From: Streptomyces sp. CNQ-509
GTDB taxonomy: Bacteria; Actinomycetota; Actinomycetes; Streptomycetales; Streptomycetaceae
Reading direction: 5' to 3'
NCBI RefSeq assembly: GCF_001011035.1
Contig: NZ_CP011492.1
Coordinates: 2,923,501 to 2,987,500 of the forward strand
Length of the DNA: 64,000 nt
Both the position numbers and the translations under genes were made by a program. Positions 45,185 to 53,938 of the stretch are shown piece after piece (within the stretch, counting starts at the first letter, position 1; the number at the start of each line of letters is the position of its first letter). A model generated the notes under the pieces. That model did not search any database. It was not told the DNA's origin and saw nothing but the letters and a program-made list of their open reading frames with translations.

Positions 45185-45343
45185 TCAGATGTGGTGCGGC
45201 GGCTTCTCGTCGAGGAAGCGGGCCAGATCGGCGGCGCTCCCCTCGGCGGCGGGCCGCTCGCCCCAGCCCTCGTCGGTGTCGTCCGGGCTCTGCTGCGCCA
45301 GCGGATCGTCGAAGACGAGCGGGTTCTCGGGCTCGGTGCTCAT
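45185..45343 (-). CDS. Small conserved hypothetical protein (52 aa)
   Basis: A 52-residue acidic protein starting MSTEPENPLVFDDPLAQQSP and ending FLDEKPPHHI, with the motif DDTDEGWGER in the middle. I recall similar small proteins with a W-GER core and a PPHH-like end beside mscL or P1-peptidase genes in Streptomyces. Function unknown; no membrane segment or cysteines. Short length makes the call moderate. Confidence 0.65.
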   Translation of the reverse strand: MSTEPENPLVFDDPLAQQSPDDTDEGWGERPAAEGSAADLARFLDEKPPHHI

Positions 45344-45568
45344 AGCCCCCAGGGTACGGGGCCCCCCGGTCGGCGGCCGGGGCGGCGGCGGAGCGGAGCG
45401 GGGCGGCACGTCCGGCGACCCGGCGCGCAGGCGGGACGGGCGGCACGGACGCGGGCGTAGGCACGCGCTGTCGTCGGTGCGTGGGCCCGAGCAGGCGCGC
45501 CGTGACCCCTGCCCAGACGTCGGGTTTTACCGCCGGGACCCGTGAGGTGGGCGGTTAAAGTGCGTCGC

Positions 45569-46660
45569 ATGGGCGTGGACGGGATCACGGATGTGGCGGG
45601 GGTGCGGGTCGGGCACGCGTCGCGGGTCGGTGACGGGTGGCTGACCGGGACGACGGTGGTGCTCGCGCCGGAGGGCGGCGCCGTCGCCTCCGTGGACGTA
45701 CGCGGGGGCGGGCCCGGCACCCGGGAGACCGATGCCCTCGACCCGCGCAACATCGTGCCGCGGGTGGAGGCGGTGGTGCTGACGGGCGGCAGCGCGTACG
45801 GGCTGGCTGCCGCCTCCGGCGTGATGGCCTGGCTGGAGGAGCAGGGCCGCGGCTTCCGGGTGGGGCCGGACCCGGCGCAGGTGGTCCCGGTGGTTCCGGC
45901 GGCTGCGCTGTTCGACCTGGGCCGCGGCGGCGACTTCCGGGCCCGCCCCGACGCCGCCATGGGCCGGGAGGCCGCAGCCGCGGCGGCGGCCTCCGCGTCC
46001 GGCGCCCCGGTCGCGGCGGGCAACGTCGGCGCGGGCACGGGCGCGGTGTGCGGGGCGATGAAGGGCGGCGTGGGCACGGCGAGCACGGTGCTGCCCTCCG
46101 GCACCACGGTCGCCGCGCTGGCGGTCGTCAACGCCGCCGGCTCGGGCGTCGACCCGACCACGGGCGCGCTCTACGCGGAACTGCCCGGCGCGGCAGCGGG
46201 CGGACTGCCCGGCCCGGAGGTGCACGCCGCCGCGTTGCGGCGGTTGGTGGCGGCTCGGGAGGAGACCGCACGGCGGTTCGCCGTGTCGGCCCGGCCACCG
46301 CTGAACACGACGCTGGCGGTCGTCGCCACGGACGCCGTGCTCGGCAAGGCGCAGGCGCAGAAGCTGGCCGGCTCCGCGCACGACGGGCTGGCCCGTGCCG
46401 TACGACCCGCGCACCTGCTCTCCGACGGCGACACCGTGTTCGCCCTGGCCACCGGCGCCCGGCCGCTGCTCTCCCCGGACACCGCCACCCCCGACCCGGC
46501 GTTCGCGGTCCATCAGGAAGCCGGCGCCCTCAACGAGGTCTTCGCGGCCGGTGCGGACACCCTCACCCGGGCGATGGCCAAGGCCCTCCGCACCGCAGAA
46601 TCCATCGACGGCCCAGGCGGCACCTTCCCGTCCTACACCGACCTCTACACCCCCGCCTGA
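45569..46660 (+). CDS. P1 family peptidase (DmpA/NylC-like, self-processing)
   Basis: 363 residues. Family motifs: DVAGVRVGHASRVGDGWLTG, VEAVVLTGGSAYGLAAASGV, AGNVGAGTGAVCGAMKGGVG and PLNTTLAVVATDAVLGKAQA. The last contains the expected autocleavage bond Asn246-Thr247, making Thr247 the N-terminal nucleophile as in NylC; in DmpA it is a Ser. It likely cleaves amide bonds of beta-peptides or D-amino acid esters. TAAAGT (45556-45561) seven bases before the ATG suggests leaderless expression. Cytosolic. Confidence 0.88.
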   Translation: MGVDGITDVAGVRVGHASRVGDGWLTGTTVVLAPEGGAVASVDVRGGGPGTRETDALDPRNIVPRVEAVVLTGGSAYGLAAASGVMAWLEEQGRGFRVGPDPAQVVPVVPAAALFDLGRGGDFRARPDAAMGREAAAAAAASASGAPVAAGNVGAGTGAVCGAMKGGVGTASTVLPSGTTVAALAVVNAAGSGVDPTTGALYAELPGAAAGGLPGPEVHAAALRRLVAAREETARRFAVSARPPLNTTLAVVATDAVLGKAQAQKLAGSAHDGLARAVRPAHLLSDGDTVFALATGARPLLSPDTATPDPAFAVHQEAGALNEVFAAGADTLTRAMAKALRTAESIDGPGGTFPSYTDLYTPA

Positions 46661-46880
46661 CAACGGCCGCCCTCGCCCGTCCGATCCGCCGCCCGCCGGG
46701 GCTGCCGGTACGGCGGCGCCGCCGTACCGACGCCGGCGAGCCCGGTCAACCGGGCCGGGCCGCTTCGAACTCCGCGACCCGTACCACCGGGTGTCACCTT
46801 TCCAGGGCAGGAGCGTGGGGACGGACGAGACCACCACTCCCGCGTCCCGGTAGCCCACCAGCCGAGGAGGTCCGCTGCCC

Positions 46881-47252
46881 ATGAGCGTACAGACGAGTGC
46901 GCTGTCCACCGCCGTGGTGGTGTGCATCGCGGCGAACACGTTCATCGCCGTCGCCGACTTCGCCAGGGCGGGGTTCGTCAGGAAGAACTCCGCCGCCGTG
47001 CACACTCCCGCCGCCGCCCTGCCCTACCTCGGGGCGCTGAAGCTCGCCGGTGCGGCCGGGCTCGTCGTCGGGCTGGCCGCGGTGCCGTGGCTCGGGGTTG
47101 CGGCCGGGGTGGGCCTGACCCTGTTCTTCGTCGGGGCCGTCGCCGCGCACGTCAGGGCGCGGGTCTTCCACAACATCGCGTTCCCCGGGGTGTATCTGCT
47201 CCTCGCCCTGGCGTCCGCTGCCTCCATGACCGACGCCGCGCTCGGCGCGTGA
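46881..47252 (+). CDS. DoxX-like family membrane protein
   Basis: 123 residues with four hydrophobic helices (STAVVVCIAANTFIAVADFA, ALPYLGALKLAGAAGLVVGL, WLGVAAGVGLTLFFVGAVAA, FPGVYLLLALASAASM). The conserved FVRKNSAAVHTPAAALPYLG loop lies between the first two. DoxX-like proteins are small quinone-linked or redox-associated membrane proteins; the exact role is unknown. GAGG lies upstream of ATG 46881. Its 3' end faces hrdD across a strong hairpin. Confidence 0.82.
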   Translation: MSVQTSALSTAVVVCIAANTFIAVADFARAGFVRKNSAAVHTPAAALPYLGALKLAGAAGLVVGLAAVPWLGVAAGVGLTLFFVGAVAAHVRARVFHNIAFPGVYLLLALASAASMTDAALGA

Positions 47253-47277
47253 GCCCGCCTGCCCACCGGCGTGGGGA

Positions 47278-47310
47278 AGCCCCCGATGCCGGGGGGAGAC
47301 ATCGGGGGCT
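47278..47310. terminator. Bidirectional terminator between the DoxX-like gene and hrdD
   Basis: Perfect 11-bp arms AGCCCCCGATG / CATCGGGGGCT with an 11-nt loop, centred in the gap between two convergent genes. Confidence 0.8.
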
Positions 47311-47337
47311 GCTCGGGGTGCGCCGTCAGGCGGGCGG

Positions 47338-48357
47338 TCAGGCCGCGGACTCGAAGCCCGTGTCGCGGGCGAGCTTCTTCAGCTCGACCAGCGCGTGCTT
47401 CTCGATCTGCCGGATCCGCTCGCGGGTCAGGCCGTGCTGCTTGCCGACCTCGGTGAGCGTGCGCTCGCGGCCGTCCTCGATGCCGTACCGCGCCTTGATG
47501 ATCGACGCCGTGCGCGGCTCCAAGCGGCCGATGAGGCCCTCCAGTTCCTCGCGCCGCATCATCACCAGCACGGAATCCTCCGGCGAGTCCGCGCCGGTGT
47601 CCTCCAGCAGGTCGCCGAACTGGGTCTCGCCCTCGTCGTCGACCGACATGTTGAGGCTCACCGGGTCGCGGGCCCAGTCCAGGACGTCCGTCACGCGCTC
47701 GGGCGTCGAGCCCAGCTCGGCGGCGACCTCGGCGGGCTCCGGCTCACGGCCGTGCTCGCGGTTGAACTCGCGCTGTACGCGCCGGATACGGCCCAGTTCC
47801 TCGACGAGGTGGACGGGGAGCCGGATCGTCCGGGACTGGTCGGCGATGGAGCGGGTGATGGCCTGGCGGATCCACCACGTGGCGTACGTGGAGAACTTGA
47901 AGCCCTTCTTGTAGTCGAACTTCTCGACGGCGCGCACCAGGCCGGCGTTCCCCTCCTGGATCAGGTCGAGGAGCGGCAGCCCGCTGCGCGGGTAGCGCCG
48001 GGCGACGGCGACGACCAGGCGGAGGTTCGAGCGGATGAAGAGATCCTTCGCACGCTCGCCCTGGGCCACGATCGCTTCGAGTTCCTCCCGGTTCGCCGAC
48101 GCGCTCGGCGCGTCCACCGCCTCGGGCTTCGCCTCGCCGGCGAGCAGCTTCCCGGCGTAGACGCCGGCCTCGATGTCCAGGGAGAGTTCGACTTCCTTCG
48201 CGGCGTCGAGCAGCGGTGTGCGCGCGATCTCGTCGAGGTACATCCCGACGAGGTCGCGGTCGGCGATCTCGCCGCTCCTGGCGCGAGCGCCGCGAGCGCT
48301 GCTTGCCCCGCCGGCCGGGGTCTCGGCCTGGCGGCGGGCGACGGCACGGGTTGCCAT
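47338..48357 (-). CDS. hrdD: Group 2 RNA polymerase sigma factor HrdD
   Basis: 339 residues from ATG 48357 (AAGGGAG upstream). It starts MATRAVARRQAET as HrdD does. Regions 1.2-2.4: DLVGMYLDEIARTPLLDAAK, FIRSNLRLVVAVARRYPRSG, LPLLDLIQEGNAGLVRAVEK, FSTYATWWIRQAITRSIADQ. Region 3: LVEELGRIRRVQREFNREHG. Region 4.2: LTEVGKQHGLTRERIRQIEK. HrdD is a non-essential principal-like sigma factor known to be under SigR control, and a SigR-type promoter lies upstream (48427-48453). Gene neighbours match those around SCO3202 as I recall. Confidence 0.9.
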   Translation of the reverse strand: MATRAVARRQAETPAGGASSARGARARSGEIADRDLVGMYLDEIARTPLLDAAKEVELSLDIEAGVYAGKLLAGEAKPEAVDAPSASANREELEAIVAQGERAKDLFIRSNLRLVVAVARRYPRSGLPLLDLIQEGNAGLVRAVEKFDYKKGFKFSTYATWWIRQAITRSIADQSRTIRLPVHLVEELGRIRRVQREFNREHGREPEPAEVAAELGSTPERVTDVLDWARDPVSLNMSVDDEGETQFGDLLEDTGADSPEDSVLVMMRREELEGLIGRLEPRTASIIKARYGIEDGRERTLTEVGKQHGLTRERIRQIEKHALVELKKLARDTGFESAA

Positions 48358-48820
48358 GCGTGCTCCCTTTCGAGTGAGTTCCTCACCGGTGGTCGACACC
48401 TACCGGGTGTCCGTTTCACCCAGTCCAACGCAGAGAATCAGGACAGAATTCCCATCGGGTGCCCCGATTTTCGTGATCTTGCAGTATGCTGCCCCGCCGC
48501 AAGGCAGGCTCAGGCCGCCGTAGGGTGCGCGGTACGGGCCGGAGAGGGGCCTGGTCAGGCCGGGCGGTCGGCGCCCGTCGCCGGCCCGGACCGGTGCCGG
48601 CCACCGCCGGCCCGTGAGATGCCCGTCACATCCGGCATCGTGGCCTCCCCCCTGGGCAGCGCCGCTCTGCGCCGCCCTCCCCCTGTGAGGACGGCGCGCG
48701 GGGCCGTCTGGTTGCTCCCGCGGCCGGAAAGTGCGGGTGTGCGCCTGGGCCCGTAGACCTACGGGGACCTAGGGCCCGCGGCCGTTACGGACCGGCGGTG
48801 GCGCACGTAGCGTCGCCGGC
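48358..48820. promoter_or_regulatory. 463-bp intergenic region between hrdD and the questin-oxidase-like gene
   Basis: It holds the hrdD leader and SigR-type promoter on the minus strand. At the other end a TAGCGT -10 (48808-48813) stands seven bases before ATG 48821. No gene is visible between them; 48540-48780 is GC-rich with no motif I recognise. Confidence 0.7.
48427..48453 (-). promoter_or_regulatory. SigR-type promoter of hrdD
   Basis: On the minus strand GGGAAT (48453-48448), an 18-bp spacer, then GTT (48429-48427), matching the SigR consensus GGGAAT-N18/19-GTT. It sits about 70 bp upstream of the hrdD ATG. Confidence 0.75.
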
Positions 48821-49936
48821 ATGGAGAAGAGCCGTGAGGACGCGCGTACGGAGACCGGCCGCACCCGGGACGACAGCGGGGTGCTCGACGAGGCCCTGGA
48901 GCGGCTGCACGCCGCGGGGCCCGAGCGGCAGGGCTGGCTGACCAACCACGGCCCGATGGCCGTCGAGGCCCTGGTGTACGGCGACCGGGCGGCGACCGTG
49001 CACCGCTGGCTGGACCGCTACCGGGACAAGCTGGAGGACATGCCGCCCCAGGCCCGGCCCATCGACCCCGCCGCCTGGCACGAGGCGCTCGGCGATCCGG
49101 CCCGGCTCGGGGACTGGCCCGCGTACTTCGCCCGGGAGCTGGACGCCCGGCCGTGGCGTGAGGTGCTGGCGGAGTGGTGGCCGCGGCTGCTGCCCGGGCT
49201 GGCCGGCGCCGCGACGCACACCGTGATCCGCGCGGGCCATGCCGTACGGACCCTCCAGGACACCGAGGCCGCGGGCCACGCCCCCACCGCCCCCCGCGTC
49301 ACCGAGCTGGCGCACGCCCTGGGCTACTGGGCCGCCCGCTACGCCCGCCTGCCCAGCGCCCCCGTCCCGGCCGGCACCGCGGGCCCGGACGCCGCGCTGG
49401 CCGCCGTGCCCGCCGTGCCCGCGCAGGCCGGCGGCATCCGCGAGCGGCTGGCGCAGCTCACCCCGGAGTCGACGCCCGGCTGGCCGGCGGCGGTGAGCGC
49501 CCTGACCCCGGCGCGTACCCCCGAGGAGGCCCGCGAGGCGCTGTCCTCGCTGGTACGGGCCGCGGTCCACCGCTATGCGGCGTACGGCCACGGCGAGCCG
49601 GTCATGCTGGTGCACGCCGCGACCGCCCCGAACGCCGTGCTCCGCACCCTGCCCGCGCTCCCCCGCGACCTGTGGGTCCCGAGCTACGCGGCCGCCTGGG
49701 CGGCGAGCGCCGCCGTCACCGCGGCGTACGGACCGGCCGCCCCGCTGCCGCCGGACCGCATCCCGGCGCCGCCGGCCGGCGACGCGGCCGCCGCGGCCGA
49801 CGAGTTGCTGACCCGGGCGGCGGCGCACGGGGACGAGCACACGATCAAGTTCGTCGACACCGCGCTGGACGTCGGCGACGGCACCGCGCGCGTGGCCGCG
49901 CTGCAGTCCGTCGCGCTCATCGACCCGGCGTTCTGA
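48821..49936 (+). CDS. Questin oxidase-like family protein (DUF4243)
   Basis: 371 residues. Family features: GVLDEALERLHAAGPERQGW, LTNHGPMAVEALVYGD, LAEWWPRLLPGLAGAATHTV, IRAGHAVRTL, ALGYWAARYARLP, HGEPVMLVHAATAPNAVLRT and EHTIKFVDTALDV. Named for the fungal enzyme that opens questin. Bacterial members have unknown substrates but conserve several His residues that may bind a metal. The preceding -10-like TAGCGT suggests a leaderless start. It could be linked to the downstream aromatic dioxygenase, 80 bp away on the same strand. Confidence 0.8.
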   Translation: MEKSREDARTETGRTRDDSGVLDEALERLHAAGPERQGWLTNHGPMAVEALVYGDRAATVHRWLDRYRDKLEDMPPQARPIDPAAWHEALGDPARLGDWPAYFARELDARPWREVLAEWWPRLLPGLAGAATHTVIRAGHAVRTLQDTEAAGHAPTAPRVTELAHALGYWAARYARLPSAPVPAGTAGPDAALAAVPAVPAQAGGIRERLAQLTPESTPGWPAAVSALTPARTPEEAREALSSLVRAAVHRYAAYGHGEPVMLVHAATAPNAVLRTLPALPRDLWVPSYAAAWAASAAVTAAYGPAAPLPPDRIPAPPAGDAAAAADELLTRAAAHGDEHTIKFVDTALDVGDGTARVAALQSVALIDPAF

Positions 49937-49976
49937 GCGAACCGCACGGGAGCATCCGGCCGAGCGCAGGTATGGT

Positions 49977-49992
49977 TGAAGTCTAAACTTCA
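49977..49992. promoter_or_regulatory. Inverted repeat (MarR-type operator candidate) before the DODA dioxygenase
   Basis: TGAAGT-CTAA-ACTTCA: perfect 6-bp arms, 25 bp upstream of the ATG at 50017. TATGGT (49971-49976) abuts it as a possible -10. MarR/MhqR-like repressors of quinone or aromatic detoxification use comparable sites; no such regulator is adjacent. Confidence 0.5.
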
Positions 49993-50016
49993 GGACCGGA
50001 AGGCGGCGACCCGTCC

Positions 50017-50787
50017 ATGCCCACCATGCCCGCGCTCTATCTCTCCCACGGCGCCCCGCCGCTCGCCGACGATCCCGTCTGGCCCGCCGAGCTGGCGGCC
50101 TGGGCCGCGGGCCTGCCCCGTCCGCGCGCCGTCCTCGTGGTCTCCGCGCACTGGGAGGAGGCCCCCGCCGCCCTCGGCGCCACCACCACGGTTCCGCTGG
50201 TCTACGACTTCTGGGGCTTCCCCGAGCACTACTACCGCGTCCGCTACCCCGCCCCCGGCGCCCCGGAGCTGGCCGAGTCCGTACGCACACTGCTGCGCAG
50301 CCCCGGCGAGAGCGTGCAGGACTTCCCCGACCGCGGACTCGACCACGGCGCGTACGTGCCGCTGGTGGAGATGTATCCGGACGCCGACATCCCGGTGCTC
50401 CAGCTCTCCATGCCGACCCTCGATCCCGAGCGGCTGCTCGCGCTCGGCCGCCGGCTCGCGCCGCTGCGCGCGGAGGGCGTGCTGATCGTCGGCAGCGGTT
50501 TCTTCACGCACAACCTCGCCGCGCTGCGGCACACCGGCGACGGGCCGCCCGCGTGGTCCGCGGAGTTCGACGCCTGGGGCCGCGAGGCGCTGGCGGCGCA
50601 GGACGTGGACGGGCTGCTGGACTTCGTGCGCAAGTCGCCCGCCGGGCGGCTGGCCCATCCCCGTACCGAGCACTTCGCCCCGCTGTTCGTCGCCCTCGGC
50701 GCCGCCGAGGACGACCTGCCGAGCCAGCGCAGCGTCATCGACGGCTTCTGGAGGGGACTGGCCAAGCGCTCCCTCCAACTGGGCTGA
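50017..50787 (+). CDS. DODA-type extradiol aromatic ring-opening dioxygenase (LigB/YgiD-like)
   Basis: 256 residues. Metal ligands and signatures: ALYLSHGAPPL with His11, AVLVVSAHWEEAP, YDFWGFPEHYYRVRYPAPG, RGLDHGAYVPLVEMYPDADI, VGSGFFTHNL and RTEHFAPLFVALGA. Class III extradiol enzymes open catechol-like rings; this branch (DODA/YgiD) acts on DOPA-like or unknown catechols with Fe(II) or Zn. The dyad at 49977-49992 points to repression. Normal length for the family. Confidence 0.9.
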   Translation: MPTMPALYLSHGAPPLADDPVWPAELAAWAAGLPRPRAVLVVSAHWEEAPAALGATTTVPLVYDFWGFPEHYYRVRYPAPGAPELAESVRTLLRSPGESVQDFPDRGLDHGAYVPLVEMYPDADIPVLQLSMPTLDPERLLALGRRLAPLRAEGVLIVGSGFFTHNLAALRHTGDGPPAWSAEFDAWGREALAAQDVDGLLDFVRKSPAGRLAHPRTEHFAPLFVALGAAEDDLPSQRSVIDGFWRGLAKRSLQLG

Positions 50788-50823
50788 GCACGAGCGGCAG
50801 AGGACAGCGGAACCAGGCATGGC

Positions 50824-50866
50824 GAAGGCCCCTTCCCGTCCCCCCGAGGAACGGAAAGGGGCCTTC
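50824..50866. terminator. Bidirectional terminator between the dioxygenase and an MFS gene
   Basis: GAAGGCCCCTT pairs with the distal AAGGGGCCTTC (11 bp), extended by CC/GG after a bulge, in the gap between convergent genes. Confidence 0.8.
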
Positions 50867-50908
50867 ACCCGGCCCTGAACTCTCCTTCGAGTCAGTGCAC
50901 CGGCGCGG

Positions 50909-52444
50909 TCAGTGGACCATCACCGGCGCCTGCACCTCGTCCTCCGTGCCCGCGTCCTTGCCGTCACCGGAGACCTCGTGCCCCGACTGGGCCCGGGCGG
51001 TGACGAGGGTGTACGCAAGGGCGGCGGAGACCACGAGGATGCCGACGGCCCACCAGATCGCCGTCGAGTAGCCGTGCACGGCCGCGGAGTTCGCGAAGCC
51101 CTCGCGGCCCAGGGTGCGGGCCTCGGAGGCGTGCGAGGAGATCCAGTCGGTCGTGGCACTGGCGGCGATCGTGTTCAGCAGTGCGGTGCCGATGGCGCCG
51201 CCGACCTGCTGCGAGGTGTTGACCATCGCGGAGGCGACGCCGGAGTCGCGCGGCTCCACCCCGTAAGTGGCCAGGGACATGGCCGGCATGAACGCTGTAC
51301 CGAGACCGAGGCCGAGCAGCACCAGCGCCGGCAGGACGAGCGCGGCGTACGAGCTGCCGGGCTCCATCTGGGCCAGCAGCAGCATGCCGAGTGCACCCGT
51401 GAGGAAGCCGGGCACCAGCAGCAGCCGCGGCTGCACGCGGGTCATCAGCCGGGCGCCGATCTGGGTCGAGCCGATGATCATGCCCACGATCATCGGAAGG
51501 AACGCCAGGCCGGTCTTGACCGGGCTGTAACCCTTCACGACCTGCAGGTAGTAGGTGAGGAACAGGAAGACGCCGAACATCGCGATGACCGCGAGGCCGA
51601 GCGAGAGGTAGACCCCTCCGCGGTTGCGTTCCAGCAGCACGCGCAGCGGCAGCAGCGGGCTCTTGACCTTCGCCTCCACCGCCACGAACGCGGCCAGCAG
51701 CACCACGGACGCGACGAACATGACGATCGTCAGGGTGTCGGTCCAGCCCTCAGACTCGGCCCGGGTGAAGCCGTACACCAGCGCGACCAGACCGGTGGTC
51801 GCCAGGAGCACGCCCGGGATGTCGAGCGGGGAGCGGTTCCTGCTGCCCTTCGGGTCGTGGATGACGGCCATGGCTCCGAGGACGGCGACGACAGCGAACG
51901 GGATGTTCACGAAGAACGTCCAGCGCCAGTCCAGGTACTCCGTCAGCACACCGCCGAGGATCAGGCCGACGGCACCGCCACCACCGGCGATGGCGCCGTA
52001 GATGCCGAACGCCTTGGCCCGCTCCTTGCCGTCGGTGAAGAGGACCGCGAGCAGCGACAGGGCCGCGGGCGCGAGGAGCGCGCCGAAGACGCCCTGGAGG
52101 GCGCGGGCGCCGAACATCATGGCCTGCCCGGTCGCGGCGCCGCCGAGCGCGGAGGCGATCGCGAAGCCGACGAGGCCGGTGATGAAGGTGCGCTTGCGCC
52201 CCCAGAGGTCGGCGATACGGCCGCCGAAGAGCAGCAGGCCGCCGAACGCGAGCGCGTAGGCCGTGATGACCCACTGGCGGTTGGCGTCGGAGATGCCGAG
52301 GTCCTCCTGGGCGGAGGGCAGCGCGATGTTCACGATGGTCGCGTCGAGCACGACCATCAACTGAGCCACAGCGATGAACGCGAGGGCTTTCCAGCGCCTC
52401 GGATCAGGCTGCAATGCCGTTTCTGGCATGGGGGTACCCACCAT
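50909..52444 (-). CDS. DHA2 family MFS drug efflux pump (EmrB/QacA-like)
   Basis: 511 residues, 14 hydrophobic segments. The opening WKALAFIAVAQLMVVLDATI (motif D1: LDxTIVNIALP), GRIADLWGRKRTFITGLVGF (motif A), GIYGAIAGGGGAVGLILGGV (motif C) and WRWTFFVNIPFAVVAVLG identify DHA2 proton-drug antiporters. A charged cytosolic tail ends it. The drug is unknown. A TetR gene directly upstream on the same strand (118-bp gap) is the likely repressor. Confidence 0.92.
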   Translation of the reverse strand: MVGTPMPETALQPDPRRWKALAFIAVAQLMVVLDATIVNIALPSAQEDLGISDANRQWVITAYALAFGGLLLFGGRIADLWGRKRTFITGLVGFAIASALGGAATGQAMMFGARALQGVFGALLAPAALSLLAVLFTDGKERAKAFGIYGAIAGGGGAVGLILGGVLTEYLDWRWTFFVNIPFAVVAVLGAMAVIHDPKGSRNRSPLDIPGVLLATTGLVALVYGFTRAESEGWTDTLTIVMFVASVVLLAAFVAVEAKVKSPLLPLRVLLERNRGGVYLSLGLAVIAMFGVFLFLTYYLQVVKGYSPVKTGLAFLPMIVGMIIGSTQIGARLMTRVQPRLLLVPGFLTGALGMLLLAQMEPGSSYAALVLPALVLLGLGLGTAFMPAMSLATYGVEPRDSGVASAMVNTSQQVGGAIGTALLNTIAASATTDWISSHASEARTLGREGFANSAAVHGYSTAIWWAVGILVVSAALAYTLVTARAQSGHEVSGDGKDAGTEDEVQAPVMVH

Positions 52445-52562
52445 TCGAGTTCAGGGTTGATCTTGGTACGAATCAGAACGAACCGGTGCTCATCACCGCA
52501 CAGGGCTCGGAAAAGGGAGTCTCGGTGATCAGAACAGACTCACCGCTCGCGGATCACCTCAT

Positions 52563-53225
52563 TTACGTGCCCTTCTGCCGCAGAGCCTCGAACGTGGCGG
52601 CGCTGCCGGACAGCGTTGACCTGGCCGGATTCATCAGCCCGTCGAGGAACAGCTCCAGATGACGGTGCATGTACGTGTCGAACCCCACAGTGCACTCCAG
52701 GCCGGGCAGCGGCCTGGTGAGCTGGGCGAGCGCGACCATCAGGTCGCCGACGCCCACGTCCGACCGGAGCGTGCCCTCGGCGCGGGCCCGCGCCATCAGG
52801 TCCTCCAGCGCGGTGTCGAGGCGCTCGCGCATGCCCATCACCTCGGGGGCCGCGTGGTCGAAGCCGTCGACGAGCAGCGGGCACAGCGACCCGATCCGCT
52901 CGTCGGCGCCCCGGTGTACGAAGCCCCGCAGCGCCTCGAACGCCTCGGTGTCCTCGGCGAGCGCGGCCTCCGCCAGGTCGGCGATGCGGCGCATGGACTC
53001 CAGGGTCACCTGGAGGATGAGCTCGCGGCGGTCGGCGAAGTTACGGTAGACCGTCGCGTTGCCGACGCCTGCGCGGCGGGCGATCTCGTCGAGCGGGACG
53101 TCCGGGCCCCACTCCACGAACGCCTCCCGGGCGGCGTCGATGATCCGTTCGCGGTTGCGGGAGGCGTCGGCCCGCATGCGCGGCTGCCGCTGCCCGGTGA
53201 GCGTGGCGCCCTTGCCCCTGCCCAT
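52563..53225 (-). CDS. TetR family transcriptional regulator
   Basis: 220 residues from ATG 53225 (GGGAGG upstream). HTH: RERIIDAAREAFVEWGPDVP, then LDEIARRAGVGNATVYRNFA and DRRELIL. The ligand-binding C-terminal part (about 90-220) is all-helical. It probably represses itself and the downstream DHA2 pump, responding to the pump's substrate. An inverted repeat GGGGA-N5-TCCCC (53288-53302) upstream is a candidate operator. Confidence 0.9.
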   Translation of the reverse strand: MGRGKGATLTGQRQPRMRADASRNRERIIDAAREAFVEWGPDVPLDEIARRAGVGNATVYRNFADRRELILQVTLESMRRIADLAEAALAEDTEAFEALRGFVHRGADERIGSLCPLLVDGFDHAAPEVMGMRERLDTALEDLMARARAEGTLRSDVGVGDLMVALAQLTRPLPGLECTVGFDTYMHRHLELFLDGLMNPARSTLSGSAATFEALRQKGT

Positions 53226-53287
53226 GGTTTGCCTCCCTGGTGGCTTCCGGGGAATCTCTCCCCGCTTTCTTTCGACACCAGCTAAAC

Positions 53288-53302
53288 GGGGAAGCACTCC
53301 CC
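53288..53302. promoter_or_regulatory. TetR operator candidate upstream of the tetR-efflux operon
   Basis: GGGGAAGCACTCCCC: 5-bp arms GGGGA/TCCCC about a 5-bp centre, 63 bp before the tetR ATG and between tetR and the divergent OsmC gene. Confidence 0.45.
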
Positions 53303-53433
53303 ACTATTTCCCGGCCTCGGTGTGATCTGCGCCACGCGGGCGTCGGGCCCAGGGCCGGACGCCCTCGGGCGCCCCGGCACCGATAACTTGGGGCACGTAC
53401 CGTCTTTCGCTCCAGACTCGGAGGCTGACCGCC

Positions 53434-53862
53434 ATGGCAACCACCCGCACCGCGAAGACCCACTGGGAGGGCAACCTGCTCGAGGGCAAGGGGACCGTCG
53501 CCCTCGAGTCCTCCAAGATCGGCACGTACGACGTGAGCTGGCCGGCCCGCTCCGCCGAGCCCGGCGGCAAGACCAGCCCCGAGGAGCTGATCGCGGCGGC
53601 CCACTCGGCGTGCTACTCCATGGCCTTCTCGCACGGCCTGGCCGGCAAGGGCCACACCGTGGAGTCCCTGGACACCAGCGCCGACGTGACGTTCCAGCCC
53701 GGCGAGGGCATCACCGGCATCGTGCTGACGGTGCGCGCGACCGTGCCGGGGCTCTCCGAGGAGGAGTTCCAGGCCGCCGCCGAGGACGCCAAGAAGAACT
53801 GCCCGGTGAGCCAGGCGCTGGCGGGCGTCAAGAACATCACGCTCCACGCGACGCTGGTCTGA
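53434..53862 (+). CDS. OsmC family peroxiredoxin
   Basis: 142 residues. The two redox cysteines are C60 (ELIAAAHSACYSMAFSHGLA) and C123 (KKNCPVSQALAG), at the positions expected in OsmC/Ohr proteins. THWEGNLLEGKGTVALES at the N-terminus favours the OsmC subgroup. It reduces organic hydroperoxides using dithiols. GAGG lies upstream of ATG 53434. It is divergent from the TetR gene across 208 bp. Confidence 0.93.
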   Translation: MATTRTAKTHWEGNLLEGKGTVALESSKIGTYDVSWPARSAEPGGKTSPEELIAAAHSACYSMAFSHGLAGKGHTVESLDTSADVTFQPGEGITGIVLTVRATVPGLSEEEFQAAAEDAKKNCPVSQALAGVKNITLHATLV

Positions 53863-53938
53863 GCGGACGCCGGACGCACACCCCGATCGCCCGGTCGGCG
53901 CCCCGGCGCGGACCGGGCGGTCGTGTGCCGGCGCCCGG

